A stretch of 39,499 nt of DNA from Hyphomicrobiales bacterium. Lineage in GTDB: Bacteria; Pseudomonadota; Alphaproteobacteria; MED-G09. The first letter of the stretch is position 1; every line of letters starts with the position of its first letter. The notes under the pieces are model-generated. The model searched no databases. It was not told the DNA's origin and worked only from the letters and a program-made list of their open reading frames with translations. A program made the translations under genes and the position numbers. Shown piece after piece: positions 17,907 through 25,714 of this stretch. Location: NCBI GenBank assembly GCA_028339975.1, contig JAOLDG010000010.1, forward strand, positions 1-39,499. Reading direction: 5' to 3'.

Positions 17907-18988
17907 TGGAATTTGCATTATCTGAAGAACAAGAGATTTTATCCGATAGTGTAAAAAAAATGCTTGCTGATAATACCGATATTGACCTTCTTCGAAATCA
18001 CTCTAAAGGCGATGAAGGTATTAGGGAAAGCCTTAGAAAGTTAGTTGTTGAAATGGGACTCCCCGGTCTTTTAATTCCAGAAGAATATGGTGGTTCTGGT
18101 TTAGGAGTTTTAGAGGCATCCTTAATTGCAGAAGAGTTTGGACGGTATGCAGTTCCTACGCCTTGGATTGGAAATTCTGTAATGGCTCCAACAGCACTAT
18201 TATTTGAAAAAGGAAATATTTTATCAGAAAAATGGCTTCCTTTAATTGCTTCAGGCGAAATAACAGCATGCGTTGCCCTTACAGAAGCTGTGGGTAAAAG
18301 AAGTAATGCTGGATTAGAATTAAAAGGCTCAAAGGTTTCGGGAACTAGTATTTTTGGAATCGATGGTGAGTTGAATCCGAGAATTATTATAACTGTTGCT
18401 GGTGATGATCTTATTCTCGTTGATACTAAAAATCCTGGCGTAACAATTAGTGAAATTCCAACCATAGATTCAACTCGACCAGTTGTAGAAATAATTTTTG
18501 AATCTGTAGATGCTGAAATAATTCCTGGAGGAAAAAAAGCGATTCAAAAAACTATTGATGTCGGGCGTGTTCTTTTAGCAGCAGATATTTTCGGCGCTAG
18601 CTCGAATATGATTGATAAAGCTGTTGAATACTCTCTGGAACGAAAGCAATTCAACAGAACAATCGGATCATTCCAAGCTGTTAAACATATGTGTGCAGAA
18701 ATGGCTGCAGATCTAGAGCCTTGTCGCTCCTTGCTATGGTATGCCGCTTATGCTCAAGATAATATTAGTGAAGAAGCCAGTCTTTTATCTTGCCACACTA
18801 AAGCTCATTTATCTGAGGTTGGGCAAGATATTGCGAGAGTATCTACGCAAGTTTTTGGAGGAATGGGTTTTACAGATTTACTAGGTATTCATTATTGGTT
18901 TAAAAGAATAGGACTAAATCGACAAATACTTGGTGGTCCAGAAAAAGTTAGGCAAGAGGCTGCTAAAATACAAGGATTTTTAACTTAG
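17906..18988 (+). CDS. Acyl-CoA dehydrogenase-like protein, putative non-catalytic partner subunit
   Basis: A 360-residue, shorter member of the acyl-CoA dehydrogenase family. The fold is clear: N-terminal helices with MGLPGLLIPEEYGGSGLG, a middle domain with CVALTEAVG, and C-terminal helices with SLERKQFNRTIGSFQAVKH and QVFGGMGFTD. Both known positions of the catalytic Glu appear altered: the helix that holds it in isovaleryl-type enzymes reads VGRVLLA, and the C-terminal motif reads ILGGPEKV. The middle domain lacks the usual PGSGSD flavin/substrate loop. This suggests a structural partner of the 400-residue protein just upstream, whose stop overlaps this start. The DUF3604 gene follows 20 bases later in the same unit. 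Confidence 0.88.
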   Translation: MEFALSEEQEILSDSVKKMLADNTDIDLLRNHSKGDEGIRESLRKLVVEMGLPGLLIPEEYGGSGLGVLEASLIAEEFGRYAVPTPWIGNSVMAPTALLFEKGNILSEKWLPLIASGEITACVALTEAVGKRSNAGLELKGSKVSGTSIFGIDGELNPRIIITVAGDDLILVDTKNPGVTISEIPTIDSTRPVVEIIFESVDAEIIPGGKKAIQKTIDVGRVLLAADIFGASSNMIDKAVEYSLERKQFNRTIGSFQAVKHMCAEMAADLEPCRSLLWYAAYAQDNISEEASLLSCHTKAHLSEVGQDIARVSTQVFGGMGFTDLLGIHYWFKRIGLNRQILGGPEKVRQEAAKIQGFLT

Positions 18989-19008
18989 ATCGTGGGAGGA
19001 TTTAATTA

Positions 19009-21234
19009 ATGAAAAAGCTATTATCTTTATTTACCCTATTAATTATTGCTGGCGCCATTTATTTTTCTGGCGGTATTTATTATGGCTGGATAGGTCAACT
19101 AGAAGAAACTGGATCTATCCAAGGAAAAATAATTCCTCAAGGGATTATATCTGAAAGAGCAGACATACAAATTAATTCTTCCAAAGAGATTGGAGTTAAA
19201 GAACCAAAACAAATTCTTTTTGGTGATTTGCATGTTCACACCACATTCTCTACTGATGCGTTTATGTGGACACTACCAATGCTTAATGGTTCTGGGTCTG
19301 CACCAATGGCTGATGCATGTGATTATGCACGTTATTGCTCTGGAATTGATTTTTGGGCTAGTACCGATCATGCCGAGGCATCAACTCCAAGAAAATGGAA
19401 GGCTACTAAAGAGCTTATTCGTCAATGCTCATTCGCTTCAGATAAAGAAGAAAGTACAGATGTTATTTCATTTATAGGTTTTGAGTGGACGCAAGTAGGT
19501 GCGCTTCCTTCAGAACACTATGGTCATAAGAATGTTATATTTAGGGACCTCGAAGATAATAAAGTTGCAAAAAGACCTATAGCCGCCTCTGGAATAGCAG
19601 TTAACGCTTTGAGAAATAGTGCATCTAATAATTTTCAATTATTAGGTTTTCTAGATATTAAAAATTATCAAGATTATGCAAATCTTCAAGCCTTTTTAAA
19701 GGAAGCTCGAGAAGTTCCCAGCTGTGATGCTGATGTGTCATCTGATGAACTTCCTCTAGACTGTTTTGAGCAAGCAAAAGACCCTGGAGAGTTAGTGCGA
19801 CGTCTTGAAGAGCAATCTCTTGATCCGCTTATAATTCCTCATGGATCAACGTGGGGATTTTATACACCTCCAACCACGTCATGGGATAAACAGCTTAAAA
19901 AAGAAATGCGACCAGAATCTTTTCCTATTATTGAAGTAATGTCTGGACATGGAAACTCTGAAGAGTATAGGTCGTATCGGCAAGTAATTGGTGAAATTGA
20001 AAATCCTGTATGCCCTGAGCCTACTGAAAATTTCCTTCCTTCTTGTTGGAGGGCGGGCCAAATTATTGAATCTCGATGTTTGAATGAGGGTTTAGATAAG
20101 GCCGAATGCTCTTTAAGGGCGGAAAGAGCAAGAAAAGTAACATCGAGGTTAGGTGTAGGATTTCATATAGCGGTACCGGGCGAGGCATCCGAAGATTATT
20201 TAAATTCTGGTCAATGCCAAGATTGTTTTTTACCAGCCTTTAATCATAACCCTACTACTTCTGTTCAATATGGTTTAGCTATTACAAACTTTGATGATGA
20301 AGAACCTCAAAATTTTAATTGGGGTTTTATTGCAGCTTCAGATAATCATAGAGCACGTCCCGGAACAGGCTACAAACCTATTGACAGGAAGTTAACTACA
20401 GAGGCGGCGGGGGCGAGAAGTGAGTTCTACAGAGGTTTTCTTTTACCAAACAATGACCCAGCATCTTCAAGTATTAATGAAATTACAAGGGATGAATTAA
20501 TGGCGTCAAATGCAGGTTTTCAGCTAACAGAACTTGAGCGCCAACAAAGCTTTTGGACACAAGGTGGACTCGCAGCTGTTCACTCTGAGGGCAGAAATAG
20601 AAATGCTATTTGGGATGCTATGGATCGAAAAGAAATTTATGGAACATCAGGACCACGTATGCTTTTATGGTTTGATGAAATTTCTGGAGCTGAATTAAAC
20701 CCAATGGGATCAAGTATCAAAACTTCAGAAAATCCAAAATTTAATGTTAAGGCGGTAGGAGCTTTTAAGCAAAAAGATGGGTGTGAAGATTATGCTCTTG
20801 ACGGACTGCCAGCTGAAAAAATTGATACTTTGTGTGGAGGTGAGTGTTATAATCCTTCATCAGAGAGACTAAAAATTACTCGTATTGAAGTCGTAAAGAT
20901 TACACCCCAAGAAAATAAGGATGAGAATGTGGATGACCTAATTCAAGACCCTTGGATGGTTCTGCCGTGTGATGGTGAAAATGGCTGTGAAGTTAATTTC
21001 GAAGATTCAGATTTTATCGAGCAAGGTCGAAAGTCTATTTATTATGTTAGGGCTATTCAGGAACCAACAGAAACGATAAATGGCGACGCACTTAGATGTA
21101 CATTTGATAGCGAAGGTAATTGTATCGATGTAAACCCTTGCTGGGGAGATTATAGAGTTGATTCCAGCGACCAATGTTTATCAAGGGAAGAGCACAGAGC
21201 TTGGTCTTCTCCTATTTATATTTCTAAAAACTGA
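19009..21234 (+). CDS. Exported DUF3604 / PHP-like metallohydrolase (copy 2)
   Basis: A 741-residue DUF3604 protein, about 100 residues longer than copy 1 at 646. An N-terminal hydrophobic segment (about residues 4-27) is a signal anchor or signal peptide. The PHP-like metal signatures are again present: GDLHVHT (H75, H77), STDHAE (D120, H121), PHGSTWG (H278) and SDNHRARPG (D445, H447), with GFEWT in between. YGTSGPR and the C-terminal AWSSPIYISK match copy 1. Many cysteines in the C-terminal half suggest disulfides in the periplasm. A good Shine-Dalgarno (GGGAGGAT) precedes the ATG. It sits behind two acyl-CoA dehydrogenases and before PPIase and HupE-like genes. The reaction is unknown. Confidence 0.87.
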   Translation: MKKLLSLFTLLIIAGAIYFSGGIYYGWIGQLEETGSIQGKIIPQGIISERADIQINSSKEIGVKEPKQILFGDLHVHTTFSTDAFMWTLPMLNGSGSAPMADACDYARYCSGIDFWASTDHAEASTPRKWKATKELIRQCSFASDKEESTDVISFIGFEWTQVGALPSEHYGHKNVIFRDLEDNKVAKRPIAASGIAVNALRNSASNNFQLLGFLDIKNYQDYANLQAFLKEAREVPSCDADVSSDELPLDCFEQAKDPGELVRRLEEQSLDPLIIPHGSTWGFYTPPTTSWDKQLKKEMRPESFPIIEVMSGHGNSEEYRSYRQVIGEIENPVCPEPTENFLPSCWRAGQIIESRCLNEGLDKAECSLRAERARKVTSRLGVGFHIAVPGEASEDYLNSGQCQDCFLPAFNHNPTTSVQYGLAITNFDDEEPQNFNWGFIAASDNHRARPGTGYKPIDRKLTTEAAGARSEFYRGFLLPNNDPASSSINEITRDELMASNAGFQLTELERQQSFWTQGGLAAVHSEGRNRNAIWDAMDRKEIYGTSGPRMLLWFDEISGAELNPMGSSIKTSENPKFNVKAVGAFKQKDGCEDYALDGLPAEKIDTLCGGECYNPSSERLKITRIEVVKITPQENKDENVDDLIQDPWMVLPCDGENGCEVNFEDSDFIEQGRKSIYYVRAIQEPTETINGDALRCTFDSEGNCIDVNPCWGDYRVDSSDQCLSREEHRAWSSPIYISKN

Positions 21235-21242
21235 GAATAGAG

Positions 21243-22100
21243 ATGAATAAGAATATATCTCTTCTCTTAGGTATTTTTCTTGGCCTAATTTTTATTTTTT
21301 TAGGAATACTTGATAATCAGACGATGGATAAAACTAAAACCAATGTTGTTGCATTGGTAAATGATCATCCTATTCTACAGTCTGACCTAGATCTCGCTTT
21401 AAAAGCTTTATCTATGAATAAAGATAACTCTATTACGCCCAAGCAAGTAAAGTTAGTTTTAGATCGCTTGATTGACGAACAGCTACTATTGCAAAGAGGT
21501 ATCGAGCTAAATTTACCTCAAAATTCAAGCCCTGTTAGAAAAATTATAGTTAATTCTATGATTGATAGTATTCTGTCTGAAAATAACGATTTTCTTATCA
21601 AAAAAGATGATTTGCTAAGCTTCTATAACGAAAATCTAGCCTTTTTTTTACCCTCGAAGGAGTTACGATTAAAAAAGCTCTTTATAAAACTCGGTGATCC
21701 TATTATTGATGAGGATAGGTTAGATGTTGTTAGAGAAATGCTAATTAATGGCGACGATTTCGATAAGGTTGCATCACTAAAGGGAGATTCATTTTTACCT
21801 GAAATTCCAGATACGTATCTACCTGAACGAAAACTTTTAGATTATCTGGACCCTATTTTAGTTAAGAATGCTTTTAATTTAAAGGATGGCCAAATTACTA
21901 GTGAAATAGAAACTAATGATGGATATCATTTTCTTTATCTTGTTGATTCAAAAAAAGGTGAGCCTCTTCCCTTTGATGAAATGAAGGAAAAAGTTAAAGC
22001 AGAGTATATAAGAAGATCTGATGAAGACGCCTTAATTAATTATCTTAATTGGTTGAGAGACAGATACAATGTTGTTTATGGCGAGAAGTTCAATGAATAA
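21243..22100 (+). CDS. Membrane-anchored SurA/parvulin-like peptidyl-prolyl isomerase (copy 2)
   Basis: A 285-residue protein with an N-terminal membrane segment (about residues 5-24, SLLLGIFLGLIFIFLGIL). A SurA-like chaperone region follows (about 34-135, VVALVNDHPILQSDL and LIDEQLLLQRGIEL are characteristic), then a parvulin-like domain ending EIETNDGYHFLYLVDSKKGEPLPF. It resembles the PPIase at 2596 in size, anchor and the shared FYNEN segment (DLLSFYNENLAFF against DLMTFYNENKYLY), so the two are paralogues. Eight bases separate it from the DUF3604 gene. A role in folding or tethering that exported protein is inferred from the repeated pairing. Confidence 0.82.
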   Translation: MNKNISLLLGIFLGLIFIFLGILDNQTMDKTKTNVVALVNDHPILQSDLDLALKALSMNKDNSITPKQVKLVLDRLIDEQLLLQRGIELNLPQNSSPVRKIIVNSMIDSILSENNDFLIKKDDLLSFYNENLAFFLPSKELRLKKLFIKLGDPIIDEDRLDVVREMLINGDDFDKVASLKGDSFLPEIPDTYLPERKLLDYLDPILVKNAFNLKDGQITSEIETNDGYHFLYLVDSKKGEPLPFDEMKEKVKAEYIRRSDEDALINYLNWLRDRYNVVYGEKFNE

Positions 22101-23313
22101 ATTAAAATTTGCTATCACCTTCTTTGTTTTGATTTTTAGTTCTTTTGGTCTTAAGGCTCATCAAATAAGCCAATCCTTTTCTAATTGGACTGTTGAAGAA
22201 GGAAATATAACAGCTGTTTTTTCAGTAACTTCTCGACAAGTCACACTCTTACCTGTTCTTGATGGATATTCAAATAACCTTAATGAACAACTTACTGAAC
22301 ATCTAAAGAAGAATATAAGGGTGTTTATAAATGATAAGAATTGCATTCTAGATTCTGATATTCCAACAAAATTATCGTCTGATAGCTCTTTAAAATCTCT
22401 GTTAAAATTTAACTGTCTTGAGGATAAAGGAATTATGCGGATTGAAAATAGCTCCTTCTTTTCTGCCTCAGCTGGACATATTCATTTTGCCCGTATTCGA
22501 ATTGACTCTAATGATTGGCAAGAGACAATTTTTACTTCTACCCAACAAGAGGCCAAATTCTCTCTTTTATCTGGAAAAAATCAAAGAGGCTCGCTTGAAA
22601 TTTTTTTAGATTACATCAAGCTAGGCTTTGAGCATATTTTATCAGGTTATGATCATTTGGCTTTTTTGATAGCTCTTTTACTTGTCACAATAAGGCCAAG
22701 GAAAATTCTTTTAACTATCACTGGGTTTACTGTTGGTCACTCAATTACACTTGCTCTCGCAGCACTGGGACTTATTCAGCCATCTACAATAGCGATAGAG
22801 GCCTTGATTGGCTTTACTATTTTACTTGTAGCAGGCGAGTCATTAATTTTAGAGGATAAGGATCAGAATAGTTTTTCTGTTGGATCGACAGGATTACTGA
22901 TTATTCTTGCAGTCCTCTCAGTTATACTCGGAGGTATAATCTCACCTCTAACATGGCTTGGACTTATTATATTTATGTATAGTTATTCTAGGCTTGTGAG
23001 AACAAGGGGCGATGCGGAATATTATAATCCCGGCTTAACATTAATATTTGGATTAATTCACGGCTTTGGTTTTGCAAGCGTTCTTCTAGACCTTGGTTTA
23101 CCAAAAGATAAAACTGTAACAGCCTTGTTAGGTTTTAATTTAGGTGTTGAATTTGGTCAGATTTTAGTAGTTCTACTTGCGATAGTATTCCTTTACATGC
23201 TAGGGAAATCATCATTAGTTAAGTATAAAGATTATTTATTTAATATTGTGGCAATTGTTTTAATCGCCTTGGGAACATTTTGGTTTATTGGAAGAGCTTT
23301 TGGCCTTCAGTAA
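22093..23313 (+). CDS. HupE/UreJ-like membrane protein
   Basis: A 406-residue protein. The ATG at 22093 is preferred over one at 22069, because it gives a proper signal peptide (MNKLKFAITFFVLIFSS, cleaved near LKA) and has GAGAAG upstream; it overlaps the PPIase gene by eight bases. Residues 25-165 form an exported domain. Residues 170-405 hold about seven membrane segments with HupE/UreJ_2 signatures: HILSGYDHLAFL, GFTVGHSITLALAALG, EALIGFTILLVAGES, LIHGFGFAS and FNLGVEFGQ. Conserved His, Asp and Glu in these segments suggest metal handling; HupE relatives transport nickel. Its place behind a DUF3604-PPIase pair suggests metal supply to that enzyme (inference). Confidence 0.85.
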   Translation: MNKLKFAITFFVLIFSSFGLKAHQISQSFSNWTVEEGNITAVFSVTSRQVTLLPVLDGYSNNLNEQLTEHLKKNIRVFINDKNCILDSDIPTKLSSDSSLKSLLKFNCLEDKGIMRIENSSFFSASAGHIHFARIRIDSNDWQETIFTSTQQEAKFSLLSGKNQRGSLEIFLDYIKLGFEHILSGYDHLAFLIALLLVTIRPRKILLTITGFTVGHSITLALAALGLIQPSTIAIEALIGFTILLVAGESLILEDKDQNSFSVGSTGLLIILAVLSVILGGIISPLTWLGLIIFMYSYSRLVRTRGDAEYYNPGLTLIFGLIHGFGFASVLLDLGLPKDKTVTALLGFNLGVEFGQILVVLLAIVFLYMLGKSSLVKYKDYLFNIVAIVLIALGTFWFIGRAFGLQ

Positions 23314-23328
23314 ATAGTGAGTTTGAAA

Positions 23329-24189
23329 ATGAAAGCAGAGAAAGTAATATTGCAATTTAGTTGTCCAGATAAACCTGGAATTCTAGCAGCTGTGACTCAA
23401 TTCTTATCAACTAACGATGCCTTTATGACAGAGGTCTCATCCTTTAGTGCGCATGATACAAAAAAGTTTTTTAATCGAATTGCTTTTCAAAAAAATGATT
23501 CAAAAGCTTTTGATTTAGATGATTTTGAAAGTAGGTTTTTAAAGGATTTAAGTGAATTTAATATTGAGTGTAATTTTTATAACGCTGAAGTTCCATGTAC
23601 GACAGTAATTGCAGTCAGTAAATATAGTCATTGTCTTAATGATATTATTCATCGATGGGAAATTGATGCACTCCCCATTGATATTAAAGCTATTGTTTCT
23701 AACCATGATGATGCTAGAGGTTTTTCAGAGTGGAATAAAATTCCTTATCATCACCTTCCTGTGACAGCAGAAACTAAAAATAACCAGGAAAACCTTTTTA
23801 AAAATATAATTAAAGATAATGATGCAGAGCTTGTGATTTTAGCAAGGTATATGCAAATCCTATCTCCAGAATTTCTTAACGGCCTTACTTCTAACTGTAT
23901 TAATATTCATCACTCTTTTCTCCCTGGCTTTAAGGGCGCTAAGCCATACCATCAAGCACACGAAAGAGGAGTTAAAATCATTGGTGCGACAGCACATTTC
24001 GTGACTGATGATTTAGATGAGGGACCAATCATCGAACAAGATATTCGTCGCGTAGATCATAGTACCTCTCCAGAAAGTATGCAGCAAAGTGGATACGACA
24101 TTGAGTCGTCCGTTCTTCTAAGAGCTGTAAGGCTATACTCTGAAAGACGTATTATGCTTAACGGAATAAAAACCGTAGTCTTCAATTAA
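23329..24189 (+). CDS. purU: Formyltetrahydrofolate deformylase
   Basis: A 286-residue cytoplasmic enzyme that hydrolyses 10-formyltetrahydrofolate to formate and tetrahydrofolate, balancing one-carbon pools and feeding purine synthesis. Residues 1-80 form an ACT-like domain (LQFSCPDKPGILAAVTQFL). Residues 85-286 are the formyltransferase-fold hydrolase with LARYMQILSPEFL, N192/H194/H195 in INIHHSFLPGF, and D230 in DDLDEGPII. GAKPYHQAHERG is a family signature. The ATG at 23329 is chosen; an in-frame GTG at 23317 would add four residues. It closes a tightly spaced unit that begins at 16704, though its link to those genes is not obvious and it may have its own promoter. It converges on the amidase gene. 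Confidence 0.93.
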   Translation: MKAEKVILQFSCPDKPGILAAVTQFLSTNDAFMTEVSSFSAHDTKKFFNRIAFQKNDSKAFDLDDFESRFLKDLSEFNIECNFYNAEVPCTTVIAVSKYSHCLNDIIHRWEIDALPIDIKAIVSNHDDARGFSEWNKIPYHHLPVTAETKNNQENLFKNIIKDNDAELVILARYMQILSPEFLNGLTSNCINIHHSFLPGFKGAKPYHQAHERGVKIIGATAHFVTDDLDEGPIIEQDIRRVDHSTSPESMQQSGYDIESSVLLRAVRLYSERRIMLNGIKTVVFN

Positions 24190-24201
24190 AATAGATTTCA
24201 T

Positions 24202-25656
24202 TTAATCAGGATAGTTTGGAGGAGGGGTAAAGCAATAGCCTTCTTCTTCTAAAAGCTTAGCAAGACCAATTGTTTTTAAGTCACCATATTCTGGTCCAAT
24301 TATTTGTATCCCAATAGGAAGACCTTCTTCTGTTAGACCTGTAGGTATAACAGTTGATGGAAGGTAGCTGCATATGGCAATTCCTGCCCAGAATACTTGT
24401 TCAAAATAAGGGCGTTCATCATTATCAACCATAATAGTTCGCTCACCATAATTTGCATGATTATGGTCAAAAGCCTCAGTCGCCATTACGGGTGTTATAA
24501 TGGCATCATATTCTTTAAAAAACTCATGCCACTTCCATCTTAGGTGAGTCCGATCGTTATTTGCTCTATTGTAATCTCTTAAAGACGATATTTGTTTTCT
24601 AAGAGTATTAGCAGATTCACTATTGTCTGTTGGGTCAAGCTTCTCAACTCTCTTTTTTAAAAGGTTGTATTCATCATCACCTGCGCGTGATGACATAGTC
24701 GGAAGGAGAAGGGATTGATAGGTATTCATTGCTTCTAATAAATCAAAGTCTGGACGTGCTTCAAAATCAACCTTACCACCTGCATCGGATATTGTTTTAG
24801 ATACTTTTAAAATTCTATTTTGTACTTCTTGATTCACTGGGGCAATATCCTCATTAACCCATGAAGCAATCTTATATTCCTTTAGACTCTTTTTTTCTGA
24901 CCTCTCTAGATCCATTTTTAGCCCAGCACTTTGTATTTCATCTGGACCTCCCATTATTAAAACACCTGTCTCAAGATCATGAGCACTTCTCGCCATAGGT
25001 CCAATTACTGTGAGATCGGATTGAGCAACAACGCCTGGAAGGGCATGACCGCGAGGTGGCAAAAGGCCCCATGTTGGTTTGTGACCAAATACACCGCAAT
25101 AATGAGCAGGATTTCGTATTGATCCACCAATATCGGAGCCAGTCTCAAATCCTGTTAAACCAGCTGCCAATGCAGCCGCAGAACCGCCTGAGGATCCACC
25201 TGGGACTTTTGTAAGATCCCAAGGGTTATTGGTAGTTCCATATACATCATTATAACTTTGAAAATCTGCAAGGTTTAATGGAACATTAGTCTTTCCAAAA
25301 ATAACTGCTCCAGAACCTTTTAGTCTTTGGATGGAGAGGGCGTCTTCGCTAACAATGTTATCCTTAAGATCGCTTCTTCCATAGGTTGTAGGGGTATTTT
25401 TTAATCCATACGATTCCTTAACCGTCATCGGGACGCCATGCAGAGCGCCAAGTATCTCACCCTTTTTAAGCTTTTCATCTAGTAGGCGAGACTGTTTCCT
25501 TGCTTCATCATAATTTTTGATAATAATTGCATTAATTGATGGGTTATATTTTTCAACCCTTTTAATAAAATATTCTAAAAGTTCAGAACTACTTATCTCA
25601 TTATTTAGAATCATTTGTGCTAGTTGGTTAGCGGATTTATATGATAGCTGTGTCAT
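24202..25656 (-). CDS. Amidase signature family hydrolase
   Basis: A 484-residue amidase-signature enzyme that hydrolyses an amide bond to acid and ammonia. The Ser-cisSer-Lys triad is complete: K80 (PMTVKES), S155 (PGGSSGGSAAAL) and S179 (GSDIGGSIRNPA), with the family spacing of 24 residues between the serines. No signal peptide is seen, so it is cytoplasmic. The GatA partners GatB and GatC are not nearby, and features such as ICSYLPSTVIPTGL fit a stand-alone amidase better than GatA. AGAGGG before the ATG supports the start. It is preceded on the same strand by the metalloprotease gene 58 bases away. The substrate is unknown. Confidence 0.92.
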   Translation of the reverse strand: MTQLSYKSANQLAQMILNNEISSSELLEYFIKRVEKYNPSINAIIIKNYDEARKQSRLLDEKLKKGEILGALHGVPMTVKESYGLKNTPTTYGRSDLKDNIVSEDALSIQRLKGSGAVIFGKTNVPLNLADFQSYNDVYGTTNNPWDLTKVPGGSSGGSAAALAAGLTGFETGSDIGGSIRNPAHYCGVFGHKPTWGLLPPRGHALPGVVAQSDLTVIGPMARSAHDLETGVLIMGGPDEIQSAGLKMDLERSEKKSLKEYKIASWVNEDIAPVNQEVQNRILKVSKTISDAGGKVDFEARPDFDLLEAMNTYQSLLLPTMSSRAGDDEYNLLKKRVEKLDPTDNSESANTLRKQISSLRDYNRANNDRTHLRWKWHEFFKEYDAIITPVMATEAFDHNHANYGERTIMVDNDERPYFEQVFWAGIAICSYLPSTVIPTGLTEEGLPIGIQIIGPEYGDLKTIGLAKLLEEEGYCFTPPPNYPD

Positions 25657-25714
25657 TGTTCCCTCTTATTTTAATATAGGGATATTTTTAATGATGAGAA
25701 GGTATTAATTTTTC

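Noticed and set aside
17998-18465. 155-residue frame on the minus strand
   Set aside because: It lies wholly antisense to the well-supported acyl-CoA dehydrogenase-like gene, has no ribosome binding site that I can see and no recognisable domain.
22069-22092. ATG at 22069 as start of the HupE-like protein
   Set aside because: It would put MARSS before the signal peptide, overlap the PPIase gene by 32 bases and lacks a ribosome binding site; 22093 is better.
23317-23328. GTG at 23317 as start of purU
   Set aside because: It would add only four residues and has no ribosome binding site in a usual position; the ATG at 23329 gives a normal PurU N-terminus. The choice is not certain.
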